Shown one piece after another: positions 25,321-36,686 of a stretch of DNA of 62,475 bases. This stretch comes from Nitrospirota bacterium (GTDB lineage: Bacteria > Nitrospirota > Nitrospiria > Nitrospirales > NS-4): NCBI GenBank assembly GCA_005877815.1, contig VBOG01000117.1, forward strand, positions 1 to 62,475, written 5' to 3'. The position numbers and the translations under genes were made by a program. How positions within the stretch are numbered: the stretch's first letter is position 1; each line of letters begins with the position of its first letter. Under the pieces are notes generated by a model. The model did not search any database, was not told where the DNA came from, and saw only the letters and a list, made by a program, of their open reading frames with translations.

Positions 25321-26595
25321 TCAACGCCCAAGAAGGGCTCGGCTCCCGATGTCCCGCCGGTATTGCATACCCTCGAATGTGATCCTCCTGACACCGTCAT
25401 ATGCCCTTTCACGGGCCGCGTGAAAATCTTTCCCCACGCCTGTGATGTCGAGTACGCGGCCGCCTGCCGTGGCGGTCCCGCTCGGAGTCTTGCCCGTCCC
25501 CGCGTGAAAAAGGATCAAACTTGGAGAATCATCCCAGCCATCGAGGCCCCGAATGATCCGGCCTTTGACCGGGGCCGATGGATATCCTTCAGCCGCTAGG
25601 ACCACGCACACCGCGACGCCGGAATGCCATTCCACCGACACCTGATCCAAACGATGCTCCACGACGCCGAGCAAGACCTCCAACAGGTCGGTCTTGAGGA
25701 GCGGTAGGACGGCTTGGGTCTCGGGATCGCCCATACGCGCGTTAAACTCCAATACTTTCGGGTCGTCGTTGACCATCATGAGTCCGGCGTAGATGACGCC
25801 GTGGAACGGCCGACCCATCTGCGAGAGTCCGCCGACGATCGGTTCCAAAATTGTTCGCCGCACACGGTCGACCACCGCCGGGGTGCCGATCGGCGCCGGC
25901 GCATACGCGCCCATCCCGCCGGTATTCGGGCCTCGATCTCCATCTTCCAACTGTTTGTGATCCTGAGCCGGTATCATCGGGATGACCGTCTTGCCGTCGG
26001 TAAATGCCATGATGGTCAGCTCTTCGCCATCGAGATAATCTTCGATGACCACCCGCGTCCCCGCTTCGCCGAACGCCTTGCCCTGAAGCATGGCGCTTGC
26101 AGCTTCCTTCGCCTCGAGTCTGCTTCGAGCGATCACCACGCCCTTGCCCTGGGCGAGACCATCCGCTTTGATGACGATCGGCGCATCTCGGTGATCCAGA
26201 TAGGTCAGCGCAGGTTCCAGTTCGGTGAAGGCTTTGGCCTCAGCGGTGGGGATCCGGAGGCGCGCCATGAGGTCCTTGGAAAATGCCTTGCTCGCTTCGA
26301 TCCGCGCGGCCGACTGGGAAGGCCCGAAGATCGGCAGCCGGGCTTTTCGGAACTCATCGACAATGCCGGCGGCAAGCGGCCCTTCCGGGCCCACCACGGT
26401 CAAATCAATACGACGCTCCAGGGCGAAGTCCCGGAGGCGACCGATCTCTTCGCCCGCGATGGGATGACATTCCGCCATGCTCGCAATACCAGCATTCCCC
26501 GGCGCGCAAAACAGTGCGGTGACACGCGGGCTCTGCGCCAGCTTCCAGACAAGCGCATGTTCCCGACCGCCTCCCCCGACAATCAAAACCTTCAT
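25321..26595 (-). CDS. purD: Phosphoribosylamine-glycine ligase
   Basis: 424 residues, normal. ATP-grasp ligase forming glycinamide ribonucleotide in purine synthesis. N-terminal VLIVGGGGREHALVWKL, then VVGPEGPLAAGIVDEF, ATP-grasp core VIKADGLAQGKGVVIA and EDYLDGEELTIMAF, DGDRGPNTGGMGAYAPAP and EFNARMGDPETQAVLP with metal ligands. Separated from purH on the same strand by a 111-bp repeat. Confidence 0.96.
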   Translation of the reverse strand: MKVLIVGGGGREHALVWKLAQSPRVTALFCAPGNAGIASMAECHPIAGEEIGRLRDFALERRIDLTVVGPEGPLAAGIVDEFRKARLPIFGPSQSAARIEASKAFSKDLMARLRIPTAEAKAFTELEPALTYLDHRDAPIVIKADGLAQGKGVVIARSRLEAKEAASAMLQGKAFGEAGTRVVIEDYLDGEELTIMAFTDGKTVIPMIPAQDHKQLEDGDRGPNTGGMGAYAPAPIGTPAVVDRVRRTILEPIVGGLSQMGRPFHGVIYAGLMMVNDDPKVLEFNARMGDPETQAVLPLLKTDLLEVLLGVVEHRLDQVSVEWHSGVAVCVVLAAEGYPSAPVKGRIIRGLDGWDDSPSLILFHAGTGKTPSGTATAGGRVLDITGVGKDFHAARERAYDGVRRITFEGMQYRRDIGSRALLGR

Positions 26596-26659
26596 GCTTC
26601 ATGACTCATACGAGAAATTCTCGGGGAGGACTGAGGGATTTCTTCGACATACGGAGGAC

Positions 26660-26770
26660 GTTTAAAAAGGCTATCCGGCAAGGCCGCAGCGAGGGAGGAG
26701 GCGAGACATACAATGTCCGTGCGTTGAGGGGTCTGAGCGACGCGAGAACGCAGCTGGGGCCTTTTTCAAC
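26660..26770. repeat. Intergenic repeat with 12-bp inverted ends
   Basis: The element begins GTTTAAAAAGGC (26660-26671) and ends GCCTTTTTCAAC (26759-26770), an 11-of-12 inverted repeat. Between them lie GGCAAGGCCGCAGCGAG and GAGCGACGCGAGAACGCAGCTG. The overall text closely matches a short repeat I remember as abundant between Nitrospira genes; that recollection is not checked here. It fills most of the purD-purH gap. No second copy is present in this window. Confidence 0.55.
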
Positions 26771-26774
26771 GTAC

Positions 26775-28340
26775 CTAATGGCGGAAATGGCGCATGCCGG
26801 TCATGACCATCGCCATATTGTGCTCATTCACCGCCTTGATGATCTCTTCATCACGGATGGACCCACCCGGCTGGATGACGCCGGTAATACCGGCCTGGGC
26901 GGCCGCGTCGATTCCGTCCCGGAATGGGAAAAAGGCGTCGGATGCCATGACACACTCCTTCAATGAAGAAGCGGCCTTGAGCGTGGCGAGCTTCACGGAA
27001 TCCACTCGGCTCATCTGCCCCGCTCCAATGCCGATCGTGCGATCGGATCGGGCAAAGACAATGGCGTTTGACTTCACGTGCTTGCAGACTTTCCATGCGA
27101 AGGCGAACGCCTCGTACTCTGCGCCTGTCGGCAGGCGCTTGGAAGCCACTTTCAAGGCTCGGATGTCGGGGATCGTGCCGAGGTCGCGCTCCTGAAGGAT
27201 CACACCGCCGACAATTTTTTTCAGATCCATCGTATCCAGCCCCGTGCGACGCGCGATGTGCAGAGTGCCGACCTCCAACAGTCGCAGGTCTTTCTTCCGT
27301 TTGAGCTCGGCAAGGGCTTCCGCGTCGAAACCGGGAGCCACGACAACCTCCACAAACATGGCGGTGATCTCCTTCGCCGCGGCGACATCCACGACGACGT
27401 TGAACGCGATCACGCCCCCGAACGCCGAGACGGGATCCGTATCCCGCGCGCTCACGTAGGCATCACGGGCCGTCGCGCCGGTGGCCGCCCCGCAGGGATT
27501 ATTGTGCTTGACGATGACCGCGGCGGGAAGGGGCGCCTCTTGGCGAAATTCCTTCACCAACTCCAACGCCGAGTTCGCGTCCAGGAAGTTGTTGTAGGAC
27601 ATTTCCTTCCCGTGCAGCTGCCGTCCTCGCGCCACGGCCGGTTCATCACCGCTGAGCTCCCGGTAAAACGCACCTTGTTGATGCGGGTTTTCGCCATACC
27701 GCAGATTCTGAACCTTCTCGAACTGCAAGGTCAGAAGCGGAGGGAATTTGACCGCGCCGGCGGCATCCTGAGCCTCCAGATAACCGGCGATCACGCCGTC
27801 ATAACGGGAGGTATGCTGAAACACTTTTCTGGCCAACTCCCGGCGCGTCTCCTGTGATACGCTGCCGCCACGCAGCGCCTCCAACACGCGTTCATAATCA
27901 CCGGGGTCAACGATGACGACCACGTCCTGGTGATTTTTCGCCGCCGAACGCAGCATTGAAGGACCGCCAATGTCGATGTTCTCGATGGCGTCCTCGAATG
28001 CGCAATCGGCCTTGCCAATGGTCGCTTCGAACGGGTAGAGGTTCACGGCCACGAGGTCAAGGGGCGCGATGCCCTGCTGGGCCATCTCTGCGGCATGCTT
28101 GGCGTCGTTCCGTCGGCCGAGCAATCCCCCGTGGATTTTAGGATGGAGCGTCTTGACGCGCCCATCCAAAATCTCCGGAGAGCCGGTATAGGCCGCCACG
28201 TCGGTCACCTTAACGCCTGCCTCCCTCAAGGCCTTGGCGGTGCCGCCGGTCGAGAGGATTTCGTAGCCGAGAGACGCCAGCCCCTTGGCAAAATCTACCA
28301 CGCCCTTTTTGTCGGATACGCTCACGATGGCGCGCTTCAC
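26775..28340 (-). CDS. purH: Bifunctional AICAR transformylase / IMP cyclohydrolase
   Basis: 521 residues. N-terminal MGS-like IMP cyclohydrolase (AIVSVSDKKGVVDFAKGL, GGTAKALREAG, DGRVKTLHPKIHGGLL) and C-terminal AICAR transformylase (LRYGENPHQQGAFY, VIVKHNNPCGAA, DAFFPFRDGIDAAAQAGITGVIQPGGSIRDEE). It catalyses the last two steps to IMP with 10-formyl-THF. Starts with GTG; GGAG lies 11 bases upstream. Upstream of purD on the same strand. Confidence 0.96.
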   Translation of the reverse strand: MKRAIVSVSDKKGVVDFAKGLASLGYEILSTGGTAKALREAGVKVTDVAAYTGSPEILDGRVKTLHPKIHGGLLGRRNDAKHAAEMAQQGIAPLDLVAVNLYPFEATIGKADCAFEDAIENIDIGGPSMLRSAAKNHQDVVVIVDPGDYERVLEALRGGSVSQETRRELARKVFQHTSRYDGVIAGYLEAQDAAGAVKFPPLLTLQFEKVQNLRYGENPHQQGAFYRELSGDEPAVARGRQLHGKEMSYNNFLDANSALELVKEFRQEAPLPAAVIVKHNNPCGAATGATARDAYVSARDTDPVSAFGGVIAFNVVVDVAAAKEITAMFVEVVVAPGFDAEALAELKRKKDLRLLEVGTLHIARRTGLDTMDLKKIVGGVILQERDLGTIPDIRALKVASKRLPTGAEYEAFAFAWKVCKHVKSNAIVFARSDRTIGIGAGQMSRVDSVKLATLKAASSLKECVMASDAFFPFRDGIDAAAQAGITGVIQPGGSIRDEEIIKAVNEHNMAMVMTGMRHFRH

Positions 28341-28442
28341 AATATCTTCGTCTCCTTCCTGACAGTCGCTGGAATGCCGTAAACCTTAGAATGACGTGAC
28401 GGGGTTGTGTGTAACGATCGGGCCTGTCGGTCTTCGTGACGC

Positions 28443-29090
28443 CTACGGCTTGCCGGCTTCGCGCAAGCATTCGCGAAAGACACGGTAGAACTGATCATTT
28501 TCGGATAGCGCCTGGCGCACGATGCCGCTCAGTTTCGACGCCTCGCGCTCCGCGACCACGAAATTGACGCTGTGGGCAAACGCCGCCATGTGATCAAACG
28601 TGCGAAATTGTTTCCCGAGAAGGCCGACGCACATGTGCCGGCGCATCGCCATCGTCATCGGTTGAATCGTTCGCAACACCAGATTGTCCAGCGCGGACCC
28701 CCCGAACTCCTCATGGAGGAGCACGACCTCATAGCGGTTTTTACGAATGCGGTCAAGCGCGTCGGCCTGCTTGGTCACGACATGGACTGTATACCCAAGT
28801 TGGGCGAGCGCCGCTTTTGCGAGGCTCTGGCTGTTCGGATCATCGATGCAGGCCATCGCCAATCGACGATTTTCAACAAAGTCGTCTTCCTCCGGCGAGG
28901 ACGCCCCCGTCCGCTCCATGGGGAGATCGGTGGCCGCGAACTCCGATGGCGGAGGAGACGCTTCTCGTTTGGGGTTAACTTGAATTTTTCCCTGGCACTT
29001 GGGACAGGTGACTTTGAAGGCAGCCTCCTTCGGAACCTTTTCATCCGGAATGGCCAGCTTCGTCGAGCATGCGGTGCAGATAATTTCCAT
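28443..29090 (-). CDS. Zinc-ribbon plus degenerate receiver-domain protein
   Basis: 215 residues. The N-terminus is an MJ0042-type zinc ribbon: CTACSTKLAIPDEKVP then VTCPKCQGKIQVNP, two CxxC pairs about 22 apart. After an acidic linker, residues about 75-195 read as a CheY-like fold (RRLAMACIDDPNSQSLAKAAL, YEVVLLHEEFGG). The phospho-acceptor position is LLHEEF, with no Asp, so it should not be phosphorylated in the usual way. It starts 21 bases after the PilT-family gene at 29112-30284. A link to pilus control is inference from position. Confidence 0.7.
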   Translation of the reverse strand: MEIICTACSTKLAIPDEKVPKEAAFKVTCPKCQGKIQVNPKREASPPPSEFAATDLPMERTGASSPEEDDFVENRRLAMACIDDPNSQSLAKAALAQLGYTVHVVTKQADALDRIRKNRYEVVLLHEEFGGSALDNLVLRTIQPMTMAMRRHMCVGLLGKQFRTFDHMAAFAHSVNFVVAEREASKLSGIVRQALSENDQFYRVFRECLREAGKP

Positions 29091-29111
29091 ACGTCCTGCC
29101 TCGTGTGAACG

Positions 29112-30284
29112 TTAACGCTTTTTCACGGTCCTGTAGCCGGTATCCACCGCCAGCCCTTCGATGTCGGTGGTTTTTTCCCCGCGGGTCTGCTTCACCTTGT
29201 CAATGCCGCGTTGCACCACGGCCTTCCTGGTTGCGTACAACTCGGCGCTCTCGGCCTCAATCAGGCCGCCCGCATAGGCACGAATGATGGCCTGATCGAA
29301 CGTCTGCATCCCGAAAGGCTCACTGGCCTCCTGAATCTCGTAGAAGGTCTTGCCCTCCGCTTCACCCATCAGAATCGATTCCTTGGTGCGGAGGTTGTTG
29401 CCGAGAATGTCATGAATGGCGAGACGGCCGCCGCCAACCTTCGGGAGCAGGCGCTGGCCCACGATCCACCGGATGGTGTCGGCGAGACGTTGCCGGATCT
29501 GCTTCTCCTCCTCCTGATCGAACATGCCGACGATACGGTTGATGGTCTGCCCGGCATCAACCGTATGCAAGGTGCTCAGCACGAGATGGCCCGTCTCCGA
29601 CGCTTTGAGGCCCAACTCCACCGTCTCGCGGTCGCGCATCTCGCCGACCAGAATGATCTTCGGCGCCTGCCGCAATGCCGCGCGCAAACCATTCGCGAAT
29701 GTGTCAAAGTCCGTCCCCAATTCGCGCTGATTGAAGGTCGCCCTGATATTGGAATGGACGAACTCGACCGGGTCTTCCAGCGTCACGACATGAATGGACT
29801 TGTTCTCGTTGATCTCCCGTAAGAGCGCCGCCAAGGAGGTGGACTTCCCGCTTCCCGTGGCGCCGGTGACCAGGATCAGTCCATTCTTTTCGCGCGGCAT
29901 CTTTTTAAACGCCTCGGGCAGTTGCAGTTCGGCAAGCGTCGGAATCTTGGTTTCGAGTTTCCGCATGACGATCGAGTAATTGCCGCGTTGCGAAAAGGTG
30001 TTGACGCGGAGTCGGGCCCGCCCCACTAGAAAATACGAACTGTCGCAGGACCCATGTTCGATCAACATCTGCGAGAGCCGCCGGTCGGCGTTGATGAGAT
30101 TCAGCGCAAAGACTTCCGTCTGGAACGGGGTGAGATCCTCAATCACCGGCGTCACTGGGACCGAGACCAATTCGCCCGAGGCCTCCACCTGCAACGGCCG
30201 ATTCACCGTGATGTTCAGGTCCGACACGTTGTCGTGCGAATCCAGCATCGTCGTCAGCATGCTGTCGATTTCTGGTTTTCTCAT
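29112..30284 (-). CDS. PilT/PilU-family twitching motility ATPase
   Basis: 390 residues. Secretion ATPase fold: N-terminal PAS-like domain, then Walker A VTGATGSGKSTSLA, Asp box VTLEDPVEFVHS, Walker B IILVGEMRDRETVELGL, and His box SETGHLVLSTLHTVDA. The N-terminal domain (LTTMLDSHDNVSDLNITVNRPLQV) differs from classic PilT, which has SDLHL at this place, suggesting a PilU-like accessory retraction motor. It follows pilT by 42 bases on the same strand. No other pilus genes are in the window. Confidence 0.88.
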   Translation of the reverse strand: MRKPEIDSMLTTMLDSHDNVSDLNITVNRPLQVEASGELVSVPVTPVIEDLTPFQTEVFALNLINADRRLSQMLIEHGSCDSSYFLVGRARLRVNTFSQRGNYSIVMRKLETKIPTLAELQLPEAFKKMPREKNGLILVTGATGSGKSTSLAALLREINENKSIHVVTLEDPVEFVHSNIRATFNQRELGTDFDTFANGLRAALRQAPKIILVGEMRDRETVELGLKASETGHLVLSTLHTVDAGQTINRIVGMFDQEEEKQIRQRLADTIRWIVGQRLLPKVGGGRLAIHDILGNNLRTKESILMGEAEGKTFYEIQEASEPFGMQTFDQAIIRAYAGGLIEAESAELYATRKAVVQRGIDKVKQTRGEKTTDIEGLAVDTGYRTVKKR

Positions 30285-30326
30285 GGAATTCCTCTTCTAC
30301 GCCAAGTTCGGCGCGTTCGTTCAGCG

Positions 30327-31406
30327 TTACCCGGCCAAATCGTCGGGCGGCGTCTTCAAGAACGGTAAGAACTTCGCCTTGTCCATACACTTATCGTACG
30401 CCTCCTCGGGGCTGATCCACTTTTTATTCAACACTTCCATAATGGCGTCATCCAGGGTCTGCATGCCGAACTTCTTGCCGACCTGGATGGTGGACGGGAT
30501 CTGGAAGGTCTTGCTTTCGCGGATGAGGTTGGAAATCGCGGGCGTGCACACCATGATCTCCAACGCCGCACACCGTCCTTTCTTATCAATGCGCTTGAAC
30601 AGGTTCTGAGCCACCACGATTTTAAGACTCGTCGACAGGGTATTGCGGATCTGTCCTTGTTCCTCGTGGGGAAACACCTCGATGACGCGGTCGACGGTCT
30701 TGGCGGCATTCGTCGTATGCAAGGTTCCGAACACCAAGTGGCCGGTTGCGGCGGCTTCCACCGCCAGACGAATCGTCTCGAGGTCCCGCATTTCGCCGAC
30801 GAGAATGATATCGGGGTCTTCACGCAACGCGCCCTTCAGCGCCGCGGCGAACGACTTTGTGTGGAGGCCCACCTCGCGGTGATTGATGACGCACCCCTGG
30901 CTTTGATGAACGAACTCGATGGGGTCCTCCACCGTGATGACATGATCTTTCCGGTTTTTGTTGGCATGGTCCAGCATGGCCGCCATGGTGGTGGACTTGC
31001 CGCTGCCTGTGGGCCCCGTCACAAGGATGAGCCCTTTGTGCAGCATCGAAGCGCGCGTCAGAATGGGCGGGAGCCCGAGGTCCTGGGCGGTCAAGATCTT
31101 CGTAGGAATCTGACGGAAGACCGCGGCGCAACCGTACTTCTGGTTGAAAAAATTGGCCCGATAACGGGCCACCCCGGGGATTTCATATCCAAAGTCCACG
31201 TCTCCTGTTTCCTCGAAGACCTTGATCTTGTTTTCCGGCGCGATCTCGTACAGCATCGCTTTGAGTTCGTCGTTTTCGAGCACCTTGTACTTGACCCGCT
31301 CCAACTCGCCGTGCAACCTCATCACGGGCTGTTGGCCGGACACCAAATGCAAGTCCGAGGCGCCCTGTTCGTTCATCAATTTAAAGAACGCGTCTATTTT
31401 GGCCAT
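30327..31406 (-). CDS. pilT: Type IV pilus retraction ATPase
   Basis: 359 residues, close to the usual 345. It depolymerises type IV pili. N-terminal GASDLHLVSGQQPVMRLHGEL, Walker A VTGPTGSGKSTTMA, Asp box ITVEDPIEFVHQSQ, Walker B IILVGEMRDLETIRLA, His box ATGHLVFGTLHTTNAAKTVDR and the AIRNLIRE-type helix as AISNLIRESKT. ATG 31406 is chosen: AAGGGA lies eight bases upstream, and the frame's earlier start at 31433 lacks homology. Promoter at 31449-31477. Confidence 0.94.
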   Translation of the reverse strand: MAKIDAFFKLMNEQGASDLHLVSGQQPVMRLHGELERVKYKVLENDELKAMLYEIAPENKIKVFEETGDVDFGYEIPGVARYRANFFNQKYGCAAVFRQIPTKILTAQDLGLPPILTRASMLHKGLILVTGPTGSGKSTTMAAMLDHANKNRKDHVITVEDPIEFVHQSQGCVINHREVGLHTKSFAAALKGALREDPDIILVGEMRDLETIRLAVEAAATGHLVFGTLHTTNAAKTVDRVIEVFPHEEQGQIRNTLSTSLKIVVAQNLFKRIDKKGRCAALEIMVCTPAISNLIRESKTFQIPSTIQVGKKFGMQTLDDAIMEVLNKKWISPEEAYDKCMDKAKFLPFLKTPPDDLAG

Positions 31407-31448
31407 GGAGACAGTCCCTTCCTCCTCGTGCAACCCGAGACGCTTGGG

Positions 31449-31477
31449 AAAGTATCATAACCCTTTTAGGAGGTCAA
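31449..31477 (-). promoter_or_regulatory. Promoter of the pilT operon
   Basis: On the minus strand TTGACC (31477-31472), 17-base spacer, TACTTT (31454-31449) preceded by TGA, so an extended -10. The transcript would start about 35 bases before the pilT ATG. Confidence 0.45.
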
Positions 31478-31589
31478 CGATGCGAACCCGGCAGCCGCCT
31501 CAGCTCGCCTTTGCGCCTGGCATATCATGTGCTAGTCTAACGGCCCAGTCGAGCGATATGGCCAACACGATCCCATCGGGAGGCGCACG

Positions 31590-32048
31590 ATGAATCCAGT
31601 CAGTGAGATCCCCGGGCTGCTTCAGGGATTGTCTTTCTTTCGCCAACTTACTCATGCGGAGATCAACCTGCTGGCCCCGCTTTGTACGGTGAGGGAAGGA
31701 CAGGCCGGAGAACGCCTGATCGAGCAGAACGACCAGGTGCGCGATCTTTTTTTCCTCCTGTCGGGGGAAGCCGACGTCATTAAAAAAGGGCCGGGCGGGA
31801 AGCCCTGTGTCCTAGCCTCGCTGAACAAGGGCACGGTGCTAGGCGAGATGTCATTCTTCGATCAGGGCGTGGCTTCAGCCACGGTCAAAACAAGGACGCC
31901 ATTTCGGGCTCTGATCATCCAGCAGACGGCCCTCCAGAAGCTCCTCGATATGCATCCGGCGCTCGGGTACAAAATCGTCACGAAGATCGCCGAACTGATC
32001 AGCCTACGCCTTCGCAAGACGTCCAACTTGCGGAGCGAACATGCCTGA
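31590..32048 (+). CDS. Cyclic nucleotide-binding-domain protein (Crp fold, no DNA-binding domain)
   Basis: 152 residues, made of a single cNMP-binding beta barrel: FFRQLTHAEINLLAPLC, GERLIEQNDQVRDLFFLLSGEADVI, VLGEMSFFDQGVASATVKT, then a helix. In true cAMP binders the phosphate-binding cassette has GE followed by an Arg before Ala (R-x-A); here the place is taken by VASATV without Arg. Ligand binding is therefore doubtful. No HTH follows, so it is not itself a transcription factor. It lies between the divergent pilT and the downstream dnaE. Confidence 0.8.
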   Translation: MNPVSEIPGLLQGLSFFRQLTHAEINLLAPLCTVREGQAGERLIEQNDQVRDLFFLLSGEADVIKKGPGGKPCVLASLNKGTVLGEMSFFDQGVASATVKTRTPFRALIIQQTALQKLLDMHPALGYKIVTKIAELISLRLRKTSNLRSEHA

Positions 32049-32068
32049 CGCCACCGGCCCACCTCTAA

Positions 32069-32097
32069 TTGACTTCGCCCCGGGTCGCTCCTAGAAT
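32069..32097 (+). promoter_or_regulatory. Sigma-70-type promoter of dnaE
   Basis: TTGACT at 32069-32074, 17-base spacer, TAGAAT at 32092-32097 (five of six). Predicted start near 32104, about 40 bases before the GTG of dnaE, with AAGGAAAA as ribosome site in between. Confidence 0.65.
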
Positions 32098-32142
32098 AAG
32101 TCGGCGCTCATCCGAGACGCCAAGCCGACTAAGGAAAACTAC

Positions 32143-35616
<3,474 letters not shown>

Positions 35617-35630
35617 GTCAGAGGAATCGG

Positions 35631-36581
35631 ATGCGCGAATATCTCGACTTCGAAAAACCTCTTGCCGAGCTCGAGGAGAAACTCGACAAGCTGTCGGCCG
35701 CCGCGACCAGCCGGACCGGCGCGCAGGAAGATCTCACCAAGCTTCGCGCCCGCCTCCACCAGTTGCAGACCGAGATCTATGCCGGGTTGACGCCCTGGCA
35801 GCGCACGCAGGTCGCACGGCATCTCCAGCGTCCCTCCACCCTCGATTATATCGGCCGCATCTGCGACAACTTCGTGGAACTGCACGGGGACCGCGCATTC
35901 GCCGACGATCATGCGATCGTTGGGGGGCTTGCGCGCATGAACGGGCGGCCGATCGTGGTGATCGGCCATCAAAAGGGGAAGACGCTCAAGGAGCGCATGC
36001 ACCGCAATTTCGGCATGCCGAACCCCGAGGGCTACCGCAAGGCGCTCCGCCTGATGCGTTTGGCGGACAAGTTCAGAAAACCGGTCGTCACGTTTATCGA
36101 CACCCCGGGCGCCTACCCCGGCATCGGCGCTGAAGAGCGTGGACAAGCGGAGGCCATCGCGCGCAACCTGATGGAGATGGCCACGCTCAAAACACCCATC
36201 GTGTCAGTCGTGATCGGCGAAGGCGGCAGCGGCGGGGCATTGGCCATCGGCGTCGCGGACCGGTTGCTGATGATGCAGAACAGCGTCTATTCCGTGATTT
36301 CACCGGAAGGCTGCGCGGCGATCTTGTGGAACGATGCGGGGAAGGCGCCCGAGGCAGCCGAGGCGCTCAAGATGACCGCCAGGGACCTTCAGGATCTCGG
36401 CATCCTCGACGAAATCATCCCCGAGCCCATGGGCGGCGCCCACCGCGATCCCATGTTCGCCTGCGATGCCGTCAAAAAATCCATTGAAATCCATCTCACC
36501 GCCCTTCAAGAACTGCCCCTGGAGACACTCCTTCAACAGCGTTACGACAAGTATCGGCGAATAGGCGTGTTAGCGACCTAG
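35631..36581 (+). CDS. accA: Acetyl-CoA carboxylase carboxyltransferase subunit alpha
   Basis: 316 residues. Transfers CO2 from carboxybiotin to acetyl-CoA to start fatty-acid synthesis, with Acc[19 protein letters not shown] at the N-terminus, [71 protein letters not shown] and [17 protein letters not shown] are all family blocks. Subunit of a cytoplasmic complex; biotin itself would come from the bio genes in this window and elsewhere. Confidence 0.96.
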   Translation: MREYLDFEKPLAELEEKLDKLSAAATSRTGAQEDLTKLRARLHQLQTEIYAGLTPWQRTQVARHLQRPSTLDYIGRICDNFVELHGDRAFADDHAIVGGLARMNGRPIVVIGHQKGKTLKERMHRNFGMPNPEGYRKALRLMRLADKFRKPVVTFIDTPGAYPGIGAEERGQAEAIARNLMEMATLKTPIVSVVIGEGGSGGALAIGVADRLLMMQNSVYSVISPEGCAAILWNDAGKAPEAAEALKMTARDLQDLGILDEIIPEPMGGAHRDPMFACDAVKKSIEIHLTALQELPLETLLQQRYDKYRRIGVLAT

Positions 36582-36686
36582 GGCGGCGTTGATCCCCGCC
36601 CCATGGAAAAAAATGAATAAACCCCTCTCCCTACTTGTATGGGAGCGTTACTTATTGGGCTGCGGGGTATGGGCTTCATGGCGGAC

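Noticed and set aside
27078-27857. 259-residue plus-strand frame
   Set aside because: Entirely opposite purH, whose motifs are complete.
36581-36605. Terminator after accA (GGGCGG ... CCGCCC)
   Set aside because: The stem is followed on the plus strand by an A-run, not a T-run, so it does not have the form of an intrinsic terminator in either useful direction.
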